From the NCBI RefSeq assembly GCF_030012985.1, contig NZ_CP120233.1:4087001-4151000 (forward strand): 64,000 nucleotides of DNA. Direction: 5' to 3'. Below the pieces are notes generated by a model that searched no databases, was not told the DNA's origin, and saw only the letters and a list, made by a program, of their open reading frames with translations. Both the position numbers and the translations under genes were made by a program. The DNA is from Microbulbifer sp. VAAF005. Its GTDB lineage: Bacteria > Pseudomonadota > Gammaproteobacteria > Pseudomonadales > Cellvibrionaceae. Of this stretch, positions 55,761 to 64,000 are shown one piece after another (the stretch's first letter is position 1; each line of letters opens with the position of its first letter).

Positions 55761-55810
55761 AATGGCGATAAATGGCGATAAATGGCGATAAATGGCGATA
55801 AAGGTCGATA
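55761..55810. repeat. 10-bp tandem repeat
   Basis: Four perfect copies of AATGGCGATA and one variant copy (AAGGTCGATA) in intergenic sequence between relic 3 and gene F. Confidence 0.92.
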
Positions 55811-56147
55811 TGGCTTTGCACTGCAAACTTCGAATCCATCTAATTGCTATTGATGTCTTAATCTGCCTTGGTATTACTCGCATACTGGCTGTTTAGATGT
55901 GAATCGATAATCTCAAGAGCGCTACTAATATATCCCTAAATCGATATTTCTATATGGGTCACCTCCTGTGGTCAATGAGCCAGTCGCATCGAGTGTTGTC
56001 AGGCCTGGCTGTACCTTTAATTTGTGCGGATAGTAAATTGCTGATCAGAATCTCTGGGATGTTGAAAATAATGACGCTCTAAAAAGTTATTGTGCAGTAA
56101 AGAATTCTTAGCAAGTTGGAAAAGTATGGATTTGTTAGGAAAAAATT

Positions 56148-56176
56148 CCTGGAGAGATATTGCACATCTCTCCAGG
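56148..56176. terminator. Inverted repeat after curlin gene F
   Basis: CCTGGAGAGAT / ATCTCTCCAGG arms around a short loop, about 80 bases beyond the stop of gene F; no T-run on the minus strand. Confidence 0.6.
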
Positions 56177-56256
56177 TGTGAGTATTTAATGCGGGCTTAA
56201 ATAAAATTAGGTTATCGGTAGGGTGCTTGCTGTTTGTTGATTGCCCCTAAATTCAA

Positions 56257-57567
56257 TCACTGGGAAATGGTGCCGCTATTGTTATCCCCCAACTGGATCG
56301 CGGTGATAGTATCGCTGGTGCCAGTTTGAGTAACGGTTAAAGTATTGTCATTGCCGTTTTGGGTGAGGATGGCGGTATTCAGCGTGCCGCTTTGGGTCAG
56401 ATCTATCTCATTGACCGTGCCGGTCTGGCTCAACATAGCTATTTCACTAACGCCATTCTGCACCGCATCGATCAGATTATCTACACCATTTTGTAGAGCG
56501 TACAGGCTGTTGTCGGCGTTATCTTGGTCGACATTTATGTTACTGGAGTCATCCATTTGGATAACTTCCGCCATATGACCGGAACCCGATTGATTAACTA
56601 CGGCAACATTTATAATATCGCTTTGGGTAACCGATACATAACTATCTGAAACGTTAGTTTGAAAGATTGTAAGATTATGGAAGCGCCCACTCTGAAGGGC
56701 AACCGCTGTACTATTGTTTGCATTGTTTATTTCTGCATTGATAGAGTTGCCATTCCCATTTTGTACTAAGTTGTTGGTCTGATTAAAGCTCGAGGCAATG
56801 GTGGAGTTGGTAAGGTGGGAATTTCCAGTCTGGGTAAGGCTGCTGATATTGTTGGCGCCGCCAGTGCGATCTTGTACAGTGCCAACATGGGTGTTGCCCG
56901 TTTGAAAAATCGTAATGGTAGAATTTGAAACATCAGTTTGGATTGGAGTGGGATCGTTGCTATCGCCATAAGTTTCCGAAATTGCTGTTGAGGAATCCGA
57001 ATTCTGCTGATTTAAATCGGGGCGGTTACCCTCACCAACAACGGTAAAACTAGCACTGACATTGCTGTTATTCGCTTGAAATGATTCCCCGTCGTTATTA
57101 TTTCCTTCAATGGCATAGATCACCGTTGTATCTGAATTTCCTGTTTGCATATTTTCTATTTCATTGCCGTTTCCTGTTACATAAACGCCGATAAAGCTAG
57201 TGGCGTTGGAAGTCTGAGTGGTTTCTAAGTCGTTGTTGTCACCGATAGCACTGGTTTCTACCGTTGAGTTAGTGTTGCCGTCTTGGGTGCTAAGCGATAC
57301 ATTATTGCTGCCCTCCTGATACTGGCTAATGGTGCTACTGTTATTGCCATTGGTCTGCGATGCATCGACGGAGTTGGTTGTTCCGATCTGGACTTGTTCA
57401 ATCAGGTTGTCGCTAATCGTGGGGTCGCTCTGATCCGCGTTAGCGGTATTGCCGCTACCATCTTGAAAAAGAATATATTCATTGTTGTCAGCATAGGTGG
57501 GGCCACTGATGGCGAGGGCCAGTGCGGTTAGGGGTAGTACAGTCGCGGCGATGGGTAAGATTTTCAC
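56257..57567 (-). CDS. Curlin-repeat secreted protein F
   Basis: 436 residues: signal peptide ending near PTYADN, then NEYILFQDGSGNTANADQSD and curlin-type repeats, many less canonical in the middle (YVTGNGNEIENMQ, AIEGNNNDGESFQ), ending TAIQLGDNNSGTISQ. The first ~60 residues and the last ~60 are very similar to genes G and H, whereas the middle diverges. Its 5' region contains the conserved motif at 57914-57946 shared with G, H and the last relic. Confidence 0.88.
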   Translation of the reverse strand: MKILPIAATVLPLTALALAISGPTYADNNEYILFQDGSGNTANADQSDPTISDNLIEQVQIGTTNSVDASQTNGNNSSTISQYQEGSNNVSLSTQDGNTNSTVETSAIGDNNDLETTQTSNATSFIGVYVTGNGNEIENMQTGNSDTTVIYAIEGNNNDGESFQANNSNVSASFTVVGEGNRPDLNQQNSDSSTAISETYGDSNDPTPIQTDVSNSTITIFQTGNTHVGTVQDRTGGANNISSLTQTGNSHLTNSTIASSFNQTNNLVQNGNGNSINAEINNANNSTAVALQSGRFHNLTIFQTNVSDSYVSVTQSDIINVAVVNQSGSGHMAEVIQMDDSSNINVDQDNADNSLYALQNGVDNLIDAVQNGVSEIAMLSQTGTVNEIDLTQSGTLNTAILTQNGNDNTLTVTQTGTSDTITAIQLGDNNSGTISQ

Positions 57568-57913
57568 AAATAAGTCCTTTATGTTAATTGGCTATGACAT
57601 ATTAATTGCAGTCGCAGCGCTTCCTGCATCACACAGGCGGCATCGATATCCAATTCCGGTGTTGGTTAACAACAAATTAGTCTGCCGTTGTAATTCGCCC
57701 AATATCGGGGAATTTTATTGCCTTAATGGAGAGAAGTAGTGAGACTGCTGACTGGCACTGATTTCAAGCCATTATTGTTAGCATGAATACTTGGTTATGC
57801 TGGGATATTGACCTTTGACTTCCTTCTCTACAGTCTCTGGACCGAATAAATCCGCGCTATTTGAATCCCGAATTATTGGTAGAAGTATTAAAAGAAGGCG
57901 TAGGAAAGGAAAT

Positions 57914-57946
57914 GGGATAAAAGCACTGAAAAACTAGTAATAAAGT
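57914..57946 (-). promoter_or_regulatory. Conserved upstream motif of the curlin F-H subfamily (copy 1)
   Basis: GGGATAAAAGCACTGAAAAA then CTAGTAATAAAGT, about 350 bases upstream of gene F. Near-identical copies lie at 59787, 61659 and 62465. Probably a promoter or activator site. Confidence 0.65.
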
Positions 57947-58015
57947 AGGTCTGGACGTTTTCGTAAGTGTGTCTATTCTATAGTGATTTTCTAGGATCAG
58001 AGCTAGTTGACAGTA

Positions 58016-58049
58016 GGGGGAGTCTATATGCGACGTATACAGACTCCCC
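58016..58049. terminator. Inverted repeat after curlin gene G
   Basis: GGGGAGTCTATA / TATACAGACTCCCC arms ending nine bases before the stop codon side of gene G; no T-run on the minus strand. Confidence 0.65.
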
Positions 58050-58057
58050 TGGTCAAT

Positions 58058-59353
58058 TCATTGTGTAAAAGTAGCGCTGTTGTTATCACCTAGCTGGGTG
58101 ACACTAATGGTATCGCTAAAGCCGGTTTGAGTAACCATAAGGAAATTACTGTTACCGTCTTGCGAAAGGGTGGCGATATCCTGCTGGCCGCTCTGGGTGA
58201 GGTCTATCTCATTTAAGGTGCCGGTCTGGTTCAGTGTTCCTGTCTCACTATCGCCGTCCTGCAGAGAATTGATCAGGTTTTCCTCACCGTTTTGCAGAGC
58301 GTACAGATCGTTATCAAAGCTTTGTTGATCCGCATTGATTTCGTTCATATCGCTCATTTGAATCGTTTCTATCGTATGATCAGAGCCGGTCTGTTCCAGA
58401 AAAACAGAGTTGCTATCGCCAAATTGGCTGAGGTCAAAACTGTTATTGGAAACCGTCTGTATTATAGCGCCTATGGAGTTGTTGTCCCCCTGCTGCAAAA
58501 CAATCCCGGTACCGTCACTGGAGTCTGTTACCGAGGTGGACACCACATTGCTATCGCCAATTTGTTCGAAATAGTTGTTTTGCGAGAAGCTGTTGAAGTT
58601 GGCAAAGCTGCCAATATTGGAGTCGCCAACCTGGACAATGGTGCCGGTATTATTGGCGCTGCCAGTTTGATCCCCTGTGGTTCCCGTATTGCCATTTCCG
58701 GTTTGGAAAATCATAACGCTGGTGTTGGAGCTGTCACTTTGGGTGGTGGAGATAATATTGCTATCGCCGTAGCTTTCTGAAATTAGTATCGCTGAGTCGG
58801 AATCTACTTGCAGGGACGATGCGATATTGCCATCACCAACAAAGGTGAAATCCATCAAGCTATTCGATAAGTTCTCCTGGAGCGAGATCCCGAAGTTGTT
58901 ATCCCCATCCATGGTATATAGCTGCGATGTATCGGATGTCGTATCTTGGGTGCCGCCCCCAGTATTACTATTACCCGTTATATATACGCCCATGGTGCTA
59001 TTGCTGGTAGCCGTCTGCGATGTATCTGAATCATTACTATCACCGGTCAGATAGGCTTCTGCGGTTGAATCAGTGGTGCCATTCTGATCGCTGGTCGAGG
59101 TGTTGTTGTCACCTTGCTGGTACTGAATTATCACACCGTTGGTATTGCCGTTAGACTGGGTGGCATCCGCATCGTTGTTGTCACCAATTTGGGTCTGCTC
59201 GATCAGGTTGTTAAAAATGGTGGGGTCGCTTTGATCCCCGCTGGCGGTATTGCCGGTACCATCCTGGTAGAGGATATATTCATTGTCATCTGCATGAACC
59301 AGACCACTGATGGCAAGGGATAGAGCGGTAACGGCTATAGGTAAAATCTTCAC
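58058..59353 (-). CDS. Curlin-repeat secreted protein G
   Basis: 431 residues: signal peptide MKILPIAVTALSLAISGLVH, then DDNEYILYQDGTGNTASGDQ and around eighteen curlin-type repeats (TQIGDNNDADATQ, QQGDNNTSTSDQ, QFGDSNSVFLEQ), ending SVTQLGDNNSATFTQ. The first ~75 residues are almost identical to those of gene H, and the 5' regions of G and H (59354-59580 and 61222-61450) are nearly identical over >200 bases, so this is a recent tandem duplication. AAAGGAGTTACTT lies upstream. Confidence 0.9.
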   Translation of the reverse strand: MKILPIAVTALSLAISGLVHADDNEYILYQDGTGNTASGDQSDPTIFNNLIEQTQIGDNNDADATQSNGNTNGVIIQYQQGDNNTSTSDQNGTTDSTAEAYLTGDSNDSDTSQTATSNSTMGVYITGNSNTGGGTQDTTSDTSQLYTMDGDNNFGISLQENLSNSLMDFTFVGDGNIASSLQVDSDSAILISESYGDSNIISTTQSDSSNTSVMIFQTGNGNTGTTGDQTGSANNTGTIVQVGDSNIGSFANFNSFSQNNYFEQIGDSNVVSTSVTDSSDGTGIVLQQGDNNSIGAIIQTVSNNSFDLSQFGDSNSVFLEQTGSDHTIETIQMSDMNEINADQQSFDNDLYALQNGEENLINSLQDGDSETGTLNQTGTLNEIDLTQSGQQDIATLSQDGNSNFLMVTQTGFSDTISVTQLGDNNSATFTQ

Positions 59354-59786
59354 AAGTAACTCCTTTACTTCAACTCGTTATGGGGCATTGACTGCGCCCA
59401 CAGTACTTCCTGTACAACACAGGTGAAATCTGTATCCAATCCCGGTGTAAACGAACGGCGACTACATTCCGCCTCTACCGTCCGCTGGGCATTGGGGGGT
59501 GATTTGATCGGCCCTAAATGGTGAGAGAAGTAGTGAGAATGCTTGCTTACACTAATCCCAAGCCATTTTTTTGGCATTAATGCTTGGAGATGCCGAGGCT
59601 ATATTCATTTTGCTTCGATTGAAGTGAAATATTTATTCCAAGTTTTTCACCTGTATTAGGTGATTGTACTATTCATTTAATTTGCTCCTATTTGGTTTGT
59701 TGGTCGGTCAAGCTATAGTGAAGTGATGAATGACTCCTACTTTCGGTATCGCTTTTAGTATTATTAATAAATAAGATGATTGGTAT

Positions 59787-59820
59787 GAGATAAAAGCACT
59801 GAGATGCTAGTAAAAAAGTC
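59787..59820 (-). promoter_or_regulatory. Conserved upstream motif of the curlin F-H subfamily (copy 2)
   Basis: GAGATAAAAGCACTGAGATG then CTAGTAAAAAAGTC, about 435 bases upstream of gene G. Confidence 0.65.
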
Positions 59821-59891
59821 TGATTTACATAGTACTTTCATTACAGAGTAATATTGATGTTTGGTAGTGGATAGAATATGGACGGTAACGA

Positions 59892-59920
59892 GGAGCCCAT
59901 ATATAAGTATATGGGCTTCC
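59892..59920. terminator. Inverted repeat after curlin gene H
   Basis: GGAGCCCATATA / TATATGGGCTTCC arms, ten bases beyond the stop codon of gene H. Confidence 0.6.
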
Positions 59921-59929
59921 ATTAACTAG

Positions 59930-61221
59930 TTACTGTGTAAAAGTAGCACTATTATTGTCACCCAACTGGGTAACGCTAATACTATCGCTAAAGCCGGTTT
60001 GGGTCACCATTAGGAAGTTATTGTTACCATCCTGAGATAGGGTGGCAGCGTCCTGTTGTCCGCTTTGGATAAGGTCTATTTCATTGAGGGTACCCACTTG
60101 GTTGAGCGATGCCATTTCGCTATCGCCATCCTGTAAAGAGGTGATCAGGTTTTGTTCACCATCCTGATAGGCGTAGAGGTCAGCCTCGAATCCTGTTTGC
60201 TCGGCGTCGATCATATTCATAGTATCGTTCTGAATTATATCGGCACTATGTGATGAGCCGGACTGAAATAAGAAAGATTCGTTACTCTCACCTGTCTGGG
60301 AAACACTTGAAATACTGTCAAATGCGAGATCTGCATTAGTGAAAGCATTATTGTTGTCACCCTGTTGAATAATGATTGAGTTCAGATTGGCAGAGTCAGA
60401 GATCAGTATAAATGCATCATTTTGATCACCAGACTGCAATATATAATTGGTAATATCGCTGCCAGTATTTGTAGTGGCGCCGGCAGAGTTATCGTCCCCA
60501 TACTGCTCCATGAGATCCATCTGGTTAAAGCTGGGAGTATGGTTAAATCCTACGTTATTTGAACTGCCAGACTGTATAGCGGATATGCTGTTATTCGAGC
60601 TATCAATATCGTTACCGGAAAATGCATTAAAGTCTCCAGTTTGCTGAATGACTATGGTTGTGTTGAAGCTGTCAGTCTGGTTTGTGGATGCGATGTTGTT
60701 ATCACCATTTATTTCGGCATTGAATGATACTGAATCTGAGTTTGTTTGACCTGATCCAAATATATTATTATTCCCATTAACGGTGAATATCATTACACCA
60801 TTGGAGGTTGATATTTGCCCCGATCCTCCGAGGTTGTCATTACCTGTAACGGTATATTCCTGCGTCGTATTGCTTGTATTCTGTTGAAGGGGGAAACGTC
60901 ATTCGTATCGCCAATCAGGGTAATTACTAAGGTAGTGTCAGTGGTTCCATCCTGAAGCGCGATAGAACCGTTAGAGTCACCCTCCTGATACTGAGTAATT
61001 ACACCATTGGTGTTGCCGTTGGATTGTGTTGCATCTACAGAATTATTATCCCCGATTTGAGTCTGTTCGATTAGGTTGTTAAATATAGTGGGGTCGCTTT
61101 GGTCTCCAGAGGCCGTATTGCCTGTACCATCCTGATAGAGGATATACTCATTGTCGTCAGCATGAACGAGCCCACTAATGGCAAGGGATAGAGCGGTAAC
61201 GGCTATAGGTAAAATCTTCAC
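59930..61221 (-). CDS. Curlin-repeat secreted protein H (single apparent frameshift)
   Basis: Two adjacent frames form one protein of 430 residues, the same length as gene G, if one C is added to a run of five C on the coding strand (G5 at 60889-60893 on plus). The joined sequence would read NDVSPLQQNTSNTTQEYTVT, a normal family segment. The N-terminus and signal peptide match gene G almost exactly; the C-terminus ends SVTQLGDNNSATFTQ. The middle repeats differ from those of G. Since both halves are well preserved, a sequencing error or a phase-variable tract is more likely than decay. Confidence 0.85.
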
Positions 61222-61658
61222 AAGTAACTCCTTTACTTGAACTCGTTATGGGGCATTGACTGCGCCCACAGTACTTCCTGTACAACACAGGTGAAATCTG
61301 TATCCAATCCCGGTGTAAACGAACGGAGACTACATTCCGCCTCTACCGTCCGCTGGGTATTGGGGGGTGATTTGATCGGCCCTAAATGGTGAGTGAAGTA
61401 GTGAGACTGCTTACTTGCACTGGCTCCAAGCCATTGTCATTGGCATTAGTACTTGGATATGCCGGGGCTATGATCATTGGCGGCTTTCAAAAAAAGACTC
61501 AATGATTTCAAATTTCTGGTGAGCATAAGTGCCCACCATTTGTCATAGATTTTTCTCCTCTGTAATCCGTTTGATAAGATCCTCCAAAAGTTGAAACCCA
61601 AAGCGTTTCAGGCATTGAAGCCTTGAAAAAGTATTGGCAAGGAGAATCCTTAGGGAAA

Positions 61659-61693
61659 TGAGATAAAAGCACTGAGATACTGGGAATAAAGTC
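61659..61693 (-). promoter_or_regulatory. Conserved upstream motif of the curlin F-H subfamily (copy 3)
   Basis: TGAGATAAAAGCACTGAGAT then ACTGGGAATAAAGTC, about 440 bases upstream of gene H. Confidence 0.65.
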
Positions 61694-61773
61694 GGATAAT
61701 TTTTATTATTTTTAGGGTTTTCGGAAGTGGGAGTAGGGCAGGATGGTAGATTTCATGAGATTGATACATAGCT

Positions 61774-62200
61774 TTACTGCATAGAAATCATAGTATTATT
61801 GTTGCCAAACTGGGTGGTGGTGATGCTATCGTTAAACCTTACCTGGATAGTCGCTAAAGACTTGTTATTTCCATTTTGGGTCAAAATGGTGCTATCCGCT
61901 TGGCCACTTTAAATCAGATCTATTCCACTAAAAGTTCTCGTCTGATTAATTGTAGAAACTTCTGAGATGCCAGTTTGGAATACATCAACCTAGTTAATTT
62001 TGCATCTTATAGTACCAAAGGGTTTTAATTGGAGTCGGCTCGTTCAGCTATTATAGGGCCCGAGTTAACTTGCAGGAGTATACTGGTGCTATGATCTGAT
62101 CCAGTCTGTAGTGATTCTATGGCAGTAAAGTTTCTAGTTTGAGTGATATTAGACTTGCTATCAACTACTGTAGCGCCTTCATGGGAAAATCCTGTAACCC
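61774..62200 (-). pseudogene. Curlin-repeat relic 4
   Basis: The 3' end encodes a family C-terminus (TTTQFGNNNTMISMQ then stop at 61774) preceded by a NGNNKSLATIQ repeat. Further upstream only broken repeat fragments remain, and no signal peptide is found. The upstream region still has the conserved AGTGAGACT...GCATTAATGCTTG segment (62350-62410) and the motif at 62465, so it was once a member of the F-H subfamily. Its upstream limit is approximate. Confidence 0.7.
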
Positions 62201-62464
62201 TTGACTTGTAGTTAATGAGAGTGGAAGTAGAAGGTCCCGCTCAAGCTAGTCGATCAACCTTGATTGATCATCGACTGATAGCTTTAAATACTTCTGCTAC
62301 CAAGAACTGCTTCTAGATTGATTCGACCTGCTTAACATGGGATGAAGGGAAGTGAGACTACGGACTTGCACTGACATCATGCCATTGTTGTTGGCATTAA
62401 TGCTTGTCTATGCCTGAGCTGGGACCTAAACAGAGTATTGTGGATAAGTGCTGGCCAGGGTATA

Positions 62465-62496
62465 GGAAAAAAGCACTGAGATTCTAGTAATAAAGT
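62465..62496 (-). promoter_or_regulatory. Conserved upstream motif of the curlin F-H subfamily (copy 4)
   Basis: GAAAAAAGCACTGAGATTCT then AGTAATAAAGTT, upstream of relic 4. Confidence 0.6.
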
Positions 62497-62623
62497 TTAT
62501 ATGACCCCCTAGCTAGTACGTCTCCCTTTAGAGCTATACGCTGATTAGTACTGCAACCGGGCTCCTGTTGGTCCAAGCTTTTATATCCATTGCATAATTT
62601 GCAAAGTGTAAAGTTTGGCATTT

Positions 62624-64000
62624 ATGGCAGCCTCAAAGACCCCGCTATCGCGATCACAGATTATTGGCTTAACAGCATTGTCGTTGGCAGTCTTTTTGGT
62701 GGCCAATGATTTTACGGCCTTCTCAGTCGCTATCCCTGCAATGGAAAAACACTTTAACGCAGATATCTCCACTCTTCAGTGGGTGATTAACGGTTATGCA
62801 TTGGTGTTCGGGATTTTTATAGTTACTGGCGGGCGCTTGGCGGATATGTTTGGTCGGCGCCGGCTATTTTTTGTTGGAACCTCAATCTTCGTCTTTTTCT
62901 CAGTTTTGGGTGGTCTGGCCGTTAATGAATGGATGTTGCTGGGGAGTCGGGCATTAATGGGGGTTGGTGGCGCCCTTATGTGGCCCGCCGTACTCGGCAT
63001 GACTTACCAGATTATGCCTGATGATAGGGCGGGGCAGGCTGGGGGCTTGATAATGACGGTATGTGGTTTTGCCAATTCTATAGGGCCACTACTAGGTGGT
63101 TTCTTTACAGAATTTGTCAGTTGGCGCTGGATTTTTTTATTAATTTCCCCATTGCGCTGGCGGCAATGTTGGTGGGCTGGAAGGTAATTGAGGATGATAA
63201 GCCCGCAGAGAGCAAGGAAAAGGTTGACTATTGGGGCATGGTCTCTCTATCTATCAGCTTACTGGCATTAATGCTGTCCTTGGATTTTGTTATTGATGTG
63301 GGATTTAGAAGCCCTCTGGTAATAGGACTTTTCAGCGCTTCGGTGATGTTTTTCCTAGTGTTTGCCTGGGTGGAGCCTCATACCCAGTCGGACCCACTTA
63401 TTCCCTCTGATGTCGCTAGCAACTGGCGTTTTTTTGCTATCGGTGTAGTGACCCTGCTTCTGTCTGTCACTTTCGTATCTATGTTGCTTTATATCCCGCA
63501 GTTTCTGATTAAGGAGCTGAGTTTTTCTGCCGTTTGGTCCGGCGCAGGGTTATTGCCGGTGATGATTACCTATGCGGTAGTGTCCTATATCGCGGGTTGG
63601 CTGTACGAATCTTTGGGAGCACGGTTAATTTTGGCTGCCGCTGCTCTATTTTTAGGATTGGGAATGTTCTTGCTTTCTGGATTGATAGTCCATGATCGCT
63701 ATCTGCACTTGGTGCCAGGCATGCTTTCTCTCGGGGTAGGCTTGGGTCTATATTTTCCTACGATAACGACGACCGCTGTTACAGTGCTGGGGCCTGCCAG
63801 GGCAAGCTTGGCGGCGGCTTTAATTTATATGTTCCAAATTATTGGCGGTGCTATTGGATTGGCGATGAATACAACAGTTGTAGCCATGGCTCCCGAATTG
63901 TCTGAAGGTATTGATCGGGCATTTACTATTAATGCGTGTTTGGCTGCTGCAGCACTGATTGTAAGTTTGCTGTTTGTGAAAGGGGATGTTTCCCAGAAAG
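62624..64000 (+). CDS. EmrB-like MFS transporter, apparent frameshift, truncated by window end
   Basis: Drug:proton antiporter of the DHA2 type. The first ~170 residues (LTALSLAVFLVANDFTAFSV, motif A GGRLADMFGRRRLFF, QIMPDDRAGQAGG) run to a stop at 63187. The following sequence continues the family in the -1 frame after a run of seven T (63132-63138): with eight T it reads FFINFPIALAAMLVGWKVIE and stays open to the end of the window (FVSMLLYIPQFLIKELSFSA, LGLYFPTITTTAVTVLGPAR). The ATG at 62624 is preferred over a TTG three codons upstream; no strong ribosome-binding site. About 460 residues are visible and only the last helix or tail may be missing. Confidence 0.87.

Overview
The window looks like the chromosome of a marine, chitin-degrading gammaproteobacterium of the Cellvibrionales/Microbulbifer type. 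The conserved order yhbY / rlmE-ftsH-folP-glmM-tpiA-secG-tRNA-Leu is gammaproteobacterial. The organism assignment is inferred from gene order, a secreted GH19 chitinase with chitin-binding modules, and protein similarity as I remember it; no search was run.

Layout. 1-10.1 kb: housekeeping genes: the 3' end of pntB, a lipoprotein S41 protease, a small lipoprotein, yhbY, a REP-like palindrome, rlmE, ftsH, folP, glmM, tpiA, secG and tRNA-Leu(GAG). 10.06-23.17 kb: a 13.1-kb integrative element in the 3' end of the tRNA-Leu gene, bounded by 21-bp direct repeats. It carries a tyrosine integrase, several small genes, a KAP P-loop NTPase, a zinc-ribbon membrane protein, a TIR-like (Cap12-type) protein, a divergent family-A-like polymerase, a phage internal-virion-like protein and a serine recombinase. 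No capsid, terminase or conjugation genes are visible. 24.5-27 kb: a large secreted protein with a choice-of-anchor-U-like domain and a small lipoprotein. 27.4-33.1 kb: a type I-E Cascade operon (cas8e-cse2-cas7e-cas5e-cas6e) with no cas3, cas1 or cas2, followed by ten strongly diverged CRISPR repeats that nearly all keep their hairpin. 33.2-62.5 kb: an extended family of curlin-repeat (CsgA-like) secreted proteins, all on the minus strand: seven intact genes, one with a single frameshift and four decayed relics. Interspersed are an endonuclease V, a TPR membrane protein, a Tat-exported multicopper oxidase, a MerR regulon (MerR, MFS pump, cupin) with two matching 19-bp-spacer promoters, an IS5-type MITE, a GH19 chitinase, two beta-helix paralogues and a type I secretion ATPase relic. 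62.6 kb to the end: an EmrB-like MFS transporter, cut by the window edge.

How the parts work together. The last three full curlin genes and the last relic share a long 5' region and an upstream motif, so they look like recent tandem duplicates under common control. Most curlin genes are followed by their own inverted repeat and appear monocistronic. No csgG/csgE/csgF export genes lie in the window. The defence-like content (KAP NTPase, TIR-like protein, Cascade) is split between the island and the chromosome.

Quality warning. Seven genes (S41 protease, yhbY, phage-like protein, cse2, cas5e, one curlin gene, the last MFS gene) are each broken by what looks like a single-base indel, in six cases plainly in a homopolymer of 5-7 bases and in the seventh in a C5 or a T4 run. 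This pattern suggests sequence error more than biology and should be resolved before any of them is called a pseudogene.
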